Assembly: GCF_040115645.1 (NCBI RefSeq)
Contig: NC_089555.1
Coordinates: 2,542,001 to 2,606,000 of the forward strand
Source: Euwallacea fornicatus
Taxonomy: Eukaryota > Arthropoda > Insecta > Coleoptera > Curculionidae
Length of the DNA: 64,000 bases
Direction of reading: 5' to 3'
Made by a program: the position numbers and the translations under genes. The stretch's first letter is position 1, and the number at the start of each line of letters is the position of its first letter. The notes below the pieces were generated by a model. That model had not been told where the DNA came from, ran no database searches, and saw only the letters and a program-made list of their open reading frames with translations. Of this stretch, positions 57,961 through 64,000 are shown piece after piece.

Positions 57961-60226
57961 TAGACCGAGTTTTCTCTGTGGTGACCCCCTTTTTTACCAA
58001 AGAACGAATAATTTCAATGTGCCTGAAGAGGAGCTACATTGTGTGGTCGGTTTTGTCCTATTGAGACTACTAAAGAATATAAAAAGATAAAGGATAAAAG
58101 AATATCTGGGAATGATGAAACGTAGGCACAGTATGAATCAGTTTTGTGGTTTCCGTGCAAATTATATTCCAGATAAAGTTGTCATTATATTGGTTTAGTA
58201 GCCCTAAAGGGCTTTTACCTAATAAATTCACCCAATAAAGAGGTGGCTTCAGGTGGAGTTCCACGAAACACTTTTACCTCCAACAACTTTTTTTAACAAT
58301 AATAAAGCTATGCTTTATGTAAACTTGGCGCAATGCCGGTTCAGTTTTATACTCACAATCAATTACAGTTTACGATTAATTTGTTTGCGCAATTTTATTG
58401 TTTCCAATAAAACGTGTTAATTTAATTAACTTAAAACTCCCTGGTCATAGATAAAGTGTACCAGATTTCAATAGGTGTAGCTGGAGAAAACTCGCCTTAT
58501 TATAATTAGGCCCATATTTTCTTAAAATTGTTTGCTGTTTAGTTGAAGGCGTCTTTTTATCCCAATACTGAAAAGTCAACGAACTATCTTCGTGACTTCG
58601 TATAATTTGGATGTTTGATTGGATTTAATGTTAAACCCACAAAAACTTTTGAAAATTAAAGAAATAACTTAAAGCTACATTTCGGCAGATGGCTGTTGAA
58701 CTGTTAGGTTTGTGGTTCTGCTATAGATAATACAACTGATAACGGAAAGGTGGCGCCACCCTTACTATTCAATAATTAAATAATTGTAATAAACAAATCG
58801 CGGTCACCATTGTCAAGAATTTTTAATGCTTCTATCCATTAATATTTTATTATTCTTCAAATGTAAATTCACAATTGATTAGTTGTGTCCCAGTAACTCA
58901 ATAAGGTATAATTCCGTTCAGCAGGTAAAAGCATTCTTCCTACATACTTAAGCTACTTCATCTGTAAACCAAACCTCAGAAATGCATCATCATCAGGAAG
59001 GGCAGTATTCCACTTTTTGCCCGTATTCAGCAAATACCTCTGCAACTTATTCAGCCGTTAACCGTAATACAATTAGCGGCTTAACTGCCTACCCATTTAT
59101 TAGAACAAACCAATCGAGATTATTAATGAGCTAGCCACCGCTAATTGTCCCTTAATGGTCTTAAACACCCCTTTGAAGAGTCAGGCTTGAGGTCAACCGC
59201 AGGCTTGGTCAATTACAATAAAAATGTTTAATGGCAGCATATTTGGGCACCGCGCCATCAGCCTCTCATTGTTGGTACCATCCAACAAACCAGTTCTTGA
59301 ATTCTGCAGATTGAGGTTTTACCACTGGAGCTACACAGAGAAATGGAGACTTCAGGTGGTTAAATGATGCCTTAAAAGAGTTATTTTGAGCATTTTCCAT
59401 TATGGAAATTATAGAGGTTCGAGGTTAAAGAGTTTCAGTGTGTTTGACTAATACAAAGTTGCGAGAATAAATTTGCGAGGTTTTGTAACTTTTATGAGAA
59501 CTCGTTGGGTTACCGCAAGAATTCCCCTCGCTGCCATCCAAGTCTTCCGAAATCCCCTTAGGCTGGACTGAAGTCAACAAAAATCGGACACAAATACTTG
59601 CTTTAGACGAGAAGGTTTTACCTCGCTTAGTATAAATTACATAAATTCTAATTTTCTGAAATTAAAATTGAGCTTTCTAAAATGTGATCCTGAAACTGCG
59701 AGGAATTTACAAATATAGGTAAAAACGTAACGATGAGTGGTTGATAAGAGCTATTTAAGTGTGTAAGAGCTTCCGTTGCACCCTCATTAACCACCACTTC
59801 CGGCATAACTGAGTTTATAGCCCCATTTTTGTACCTACCTCGAAAAATCACATCAGTTCAAGGGTACTTACGCGATCCCGCCGTGTAGCATTATTCTCGT
59901 CTAAAGAGATACCTGAACCCATACCTTGACTTCGGCATCCATGGTCAAAAGTAATGTTTACAACAGTACCAAAAGTACCAAGAACTTCAGTGGTCCTGGG
60001 CAAGTTCGAGCCCCCATTTTCGCTGTCAAAGCTGCTCAATTCGTTAGCTTATTAACTAGATTAAGTCGAATTTTGGTGCTTCCTAATCAACAGTGATGCG
60101 GTGAAAAAAGCGCGGAATTTCGGTACCGTTTGGTCATCGCTGACACGAGCTGATGGGACTTTTGTATATTCTGATCTATCAGCACGAAGACAATGCCTTA
60201 AGTGATAATAACAGTGGAAAGTAACC
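57961..60226. other. Intergenic, no gene supported
   Basis: Only short frames (59648-59851, 59848-60039 minus) without recognisable domains. The promoter or 5' UTR of the next plus-strand gene should lie near the end of this interval. Confidence 0.5.
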
Positions 60227-61886
60227 ATGTCCCAGCATGGACAAGCGGATCCATCTCCCAAGAGTTGGGAGGGCTTGTCCCCACTTAAAGGAGACAATTC
60301 GACTGGATCTTTAGAGGAGCAGTGGACAGGGGTGGATCACCTCAGTGGGCCCTTAAATCCTTTATGCATCACTGATGCCAATCACGAGATTTTGCGGCCC
60401 AAGCCTAGAAGGTAGGAATTTCTCGCTAATCATTGTTTTTGGAGAGTTATTTGTTCAATGAACTGCGAGGTTCTTGATATTTGAAGGCGTTCCCAAGCTT
60501 TCTTTCTTTATTTAATACAGAGCACTTTCGTTTAGTTTGTTGTAATGGAGCGTTCCCAGGTGTAACGAAATTAATTAATATGGGTATTGTGTTCATGTAT
60601 GACCAGCAGAGGTTAGAAAAAGTTGGGGTTTTAAGCACAGAACGAATGTATATCGGCACTATTATGATTTGATTAAGTCTAGACAGGAGATTTCATGTCT
60701 CGCTTGTACTAGCAGGGGTTGCACCATACAGTTCAACCTACTCGATCACCCCTTTGTTCCCACCCCCAAGTCTACGTCCTAGTAATCTGAGTCAATCTTC
60801 CGAGAAGAAGCGCTTAAGGAGACCTTGAAGCCTATTAAAGTAATTCACAATAATTTATCTGTGAACACATTCACTGCATCCTTTATGGCAACGTAACTGT
60901 TCCTAATGACTTAATGTGTCTTTATCGCAATATGCAACAGTTACGGCTCTAAAGTCCGTGCCGTTTAAATATTGGTGTATTCCGCAATAATCGAAGCTAT
61001 AATAGAGGTAATAACAATATAAAAGTGAAAATAGGAGAAAAAGGCAAGGCCTTAGAAAAGAAATTGATAACAATCATGGGAAATGGCTCAATTTTGCTAT
61101 AATTTAGTACATTTAACAGTTGTTGCAGCAACGCTTCCGCAACGTTCCCCCCCCAAAAAACTGACAAAACGTATCACTCAAACGCAAATTTCCTGCACTG
61201 TAAGGCTTGGGAACTTCCCCCTTTAAACTTCCATCCGAGCTCAACCCTTTCAGGGACCCAAAGTGCCTTAAGTGCACAGCGCGAAAACTCCCCAATTATT
61301 GTTAAAACAACGTATTGTTAGTAATAACCGTCGTATGCTCTTGAAGCTCCTCTCATTCATTAACAAACATTTGAAGTTCAGAGATGTTGTTGTGCAGGGA
61401 AAACTGCATCTGCTCCCTTTGCAGGCAGCTGAAAAGTATCAGTGACACTAAGCTGACTACTGATCACTGTCCTAAAGAGGACAATTTTAGTTTCGGAAAT
61501 AGTGTTAGTGACAAACCAGTGACAAACAGCAAGAAGTTTACGTTCTTTGGAATGGAAGTGGATCTCGAGGAGCACGCATTTGAGAAGTTTTCCACCCTCG
61601 GGAAAGGCAGACTAAAAAATGCGCGAAACTCGAAAACCAAGAAAAACACGTCGGTTAATGTGAAACACAAATCTGTGATATACATCAACGAAGAGCAAAA
61701 AGCTGATGATGCACCTGATGATGCTAAAGACATGATTAGGACAACCGAGGAAATCGATGATGACTTTATGCTGGAATTCTTGGAGAAGTGCAAAGTTTTG
61801 AATGTTAAATATAAAAACACTTATGGACGTGCCTGTCAGCTGATAGATGAAATTTCAATGTGCAACTTCGAGCTTTACGCCAATGG

Positions 61887-61918
<32 letters not shown>

Positions 61919-63235
61919 CATTGGGAATGGAGGCAGATAAAATTTACCATTATTTATATCACTCTAGGTAGCTCGCGAACGCCCCGATCGAGTCTCTGTT
62001 TTCTATAGGTTTTTGAGATATTTAACTCGTTACAGATTATCGAGCAATTCTCGCGCTACCGATCATGCGGGCTTTCAACACCACACCATGGAAAATGAAA
62101 CCAATAAAAACTCCCTCAAACGGGGGGACAAGAGGGTGCACACCCCAGCCAACATCAGCAATGCTGTCATCAAGCCTGCAGCCTTTGCTATTACTAATTC
62201 GGAACAAACCCACAATGAACGAATGGTGAGCATACTATCAACTTCATCATCATTTTTAAATTCATCGTCACTACTACCCTCACCACTACCACCAACCTTG
62301 TTATCAACCTCGTCATCACTATCAACCTCAAGGTTAACTGAATTTTTAGGTCTCCCCTAAGAGAAAAGTCGAGCCTCTGCAGCATCTTTACGTCGCGAAC
62401 AATGTGAAAACCTCAACATTTAGCGAACAAATCGAGAAAAGTAATCTTTCCAGCGCTAAAAACAACTTAAATAACAGCGCTGAGTACTGCTCACAGTCCT
62501 CAGTGAACATGGTAAGTTTTACACGCACAAAAGTTCCCTGATGAGCGTTTCTAGGTCCCCGAGCGCGACACCGGTCCTCAGAAATCATCTCCTATGGGGT
62601 TTGGCAACTTGAGAATCGCTCAGAATCAGTTCAGGGCAGACTTTCATAGAGATGACCAAAGGATGGTGGCGGGGAGGAAGCACCATCACATCAGCGTACA
62701 AGAGCTAAGAATGCAGGTTGCTTTTGTGCATAAACGCCATGGAAATGATTCTAAGTGTTCAATTCCAGCAATGCAACAATAGTTCTTCAGATGAAAACCG
62801 GTCATCTGGGCATGCAAGCATGTCCGACACTGGACACAGCTCCCCAAGGGACGGCGTTCAAGTCGACCGCTTGAATGCTGGAGTTATGATTCAAAAGCCA
62901 CTGAGGAACAAAATGGCGGCTCAGCACCACCGGGCAAGGCACCGGGCCACCCCCGCTAGAGTAGGTTTCAAGTAAATTAATTGAAACAACTTTAGTGATT
63001 TTTTGCAGCTGCACGTGCCATGGTCTGGATCTGGAGGGCTGGAAGACATAAAGCAGGCCCTTCAGCAGCTGACCTTGAGGTCGCATACCTCAACGAGCAC
63101 GTATTCGAGCGCTAGCGCTGGATCTGAGAGCTCAGAACCGGCGATTAGGAGGCTTATGAGGCACTCGTCCTTGGAGACTATTAACACCAATATAACGAGT
63201 GCTGATGAGTTTGTGTGGGTGGATTCCCATAATAG
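60227..63235 (+). CDS. N-terminal part of a probable BTBD11/ABTB2-type protein (runs off window)
   Basis: Exons 60227-60411, 61425-61967, 62036-62225, 62350-62511, 62555-62716, 62769-62960 and 63009-63235 join in phase to about 553 residues. The last donor (AATAG|GTAAAA) shows the gene continues beyond the window. Start MSQHGQADPSPKSWEGLSPL. A charged middle includes an Asp run (GAT)9 and FMLEFLEKCKVLNVKYKNTY. The final exon has GGLEDIKQALQQLTLRS, then LMRHSSLETINTNITSADEF and VWVDSHNR. The RHSSLETINT block resembles RHNSxDTVNT at the N-terminus of ABTB2/BTBD11, which precedes their histone-fold, ankyrin and BTB domains. Those domains would lie outside the window, so the assignment is tentative. 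Start choice rests on first ATG and phase. Confidence 0.72.
61888..61914 (+). repeat. Coding (GAT)9 microsatellite
   Basis: Nine consecutive GAT codons encode an Asp tract inside exon 2 of the BTBD11/ABTB2-like gene. Pure codon repetition suggests length variation. Confidence 0.95.
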
Positions 63236-64000
63236 GTAAAATGGCATCAAGATCAGCAAAGAACTGATTTCAAAAATAGGCGATTTAATTAAAAAATTGA
63301 TCTTTATTTTGAACCACTCTGTATAATTCAATGTACCAGCAAAAATGGGCGTTTCTAAAGCTATGTGTATGGGATCTAAAGTTCGCAGACTACTCCTATA
63401 CAGGGTATTTCTTAATTGATTGTAGAAAATGAAATCGGTGAAACATGAACTTATTTTAAGTTAAAAACTTCATATATAGGCATGTCCGAAATTGTGTCCA
63501 TGTTGATTCACAGGATGTTGAAGTTTCATTTTTTTTTCGATTTTCATCAACTACTCCGTTATTTGTAAAGATAATTAACTCAAATTTGATAGCAAGAATA
63601 ATTTTAATCTTACCAATAAAGTGAAATAACAATTATCTACTATTTAAATAATCTACAGGGCGTTACTTCTTTCGTGGTCGCACTCAATATTTCACATCAC
63701 AACTTTTTTTATGACATTTTTGGATTTTATTCATTAGCTTCATTTAAACCCAAATGTCTTTTATTGCCTTTTCTGCCTCTTTAGATTTTTTTTATGAAGA
63801 ACAATAATTTAAGAGACATTTGCAAAACTCTCTGACCATATTCGCCCAGATTGACTTAAGGGTATGGTGAAACGGCAAGGTACGGTATTGTTTAAAAATT
63901 GTAAATAGTTTTCAAACTATTAGAAATATACTGGGAATTTTTCATAGAGTCCGACAGTCCACGAGAAGAAGGGTAGAACATTTTTGGTAGGAGGAGGACA
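63236..64000. other. Intron with DNA-element termini
   Basis: Intronic sequence of the preceding gene. It contains ACCACTCTGTATAATTC (about 63313-63329), CTATACAGGGTATTTC (about 63398-63413) and CTACAGGGCGTTAC (about 63654-63667), all resembling termini of small DNA elements in this genome. I could not pair them into one complete element. Confidence 0.5.

Noticed and set aside
1..64000. CRISPR array, bacterial operon or viral segment
   Set aside because: No regularly spaced repeats, no operon structure, and all coding regions are spliced insect genes or transposon relics; no capsid, envelope or polymerase of viral type seen.

Overview
This is an AT-rich eukaryotic (insect) genomic window with spliced genes, short GT-AG introns and scattered transposon debris. 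The protein types (Me31B/DDX6, a ZAD zinc-finger protein, a Kekkon-like LRR-Ig receptor, a Tsp5D-type tetraspanin) and the TE flavour (Jockey-like LINE, Tc1/mariner relics, elements ending in ACCCTGTATA) point to an insect. A beetle is my best guess, but that is inference. I rebuilt exon structures by hand from splice signals, reading-frame phase and family similarity. All complete models stay in frame from ATG to stop.

Layout. 1-3.8 kb: truncated Jockey-like LINE, broken Tc1-like transposase relic, palindromic MITE. 4.8-9.0 kb (+): Kekkon-like LRR-Ig transmembrane protein, with a ~0.85 kb diverged direct repeat on each side of its main exon. 9.7-14.1 kb (-): sarcosine dehydrogenase, 14 exons. 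15.5-17.6 kb (-): RASSF7/8. 18.3-20.5 kb (+): NXF/TAP-family mRNA export factor, head-to-head with RASSF. 21.0-21.6 kb (+): small secreted orphan. 22-26 kb: relic transposase and gene-poor DNA, with one solitary exon-like ORF. 26.4-27.9 kb (+): tetraspanin. 28-31.3 kb: gene-poor. 31.4-36.0 kb (-): me31B/DDX6, whose first intron holds a 1.1 kb foldback element. 36.9-38.7 kb (-): KIF-binding protein. 40.0-42.5 kb (+): CCDC85 family. 43.5-45.6 kb (-): SR-type protein with RRM and CCHC knuckle. 46.4-47.4 kb (+): AMPK beta. 48.0-49.2 kb (-): ZAD-C2H2 protein, with a solitary related finger next to it. 52.2-55.8 kb (+): seven-finger C2H2 factor with an Ikaros/Hunchback-like C-terminal finger pair and two alternative first exons. 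60.2 kb to the window end (+): 5' part of a probable BTBD11/ABTB2-type gene that runs off the edge.

The genes do not form an operon or a single pathway. Most are conserved housekeeping, RNA-biology or signalling genes. Several concern mRNA fate (NXF export, Me31B repression and decay, SR protein splicing), but nothing shows this clustering is functional. I found no convincing undescribed multi-gene system. The most unusual material is structural (foldback element, paired direct repeats, relic fingers) plus two orphan coding segments.
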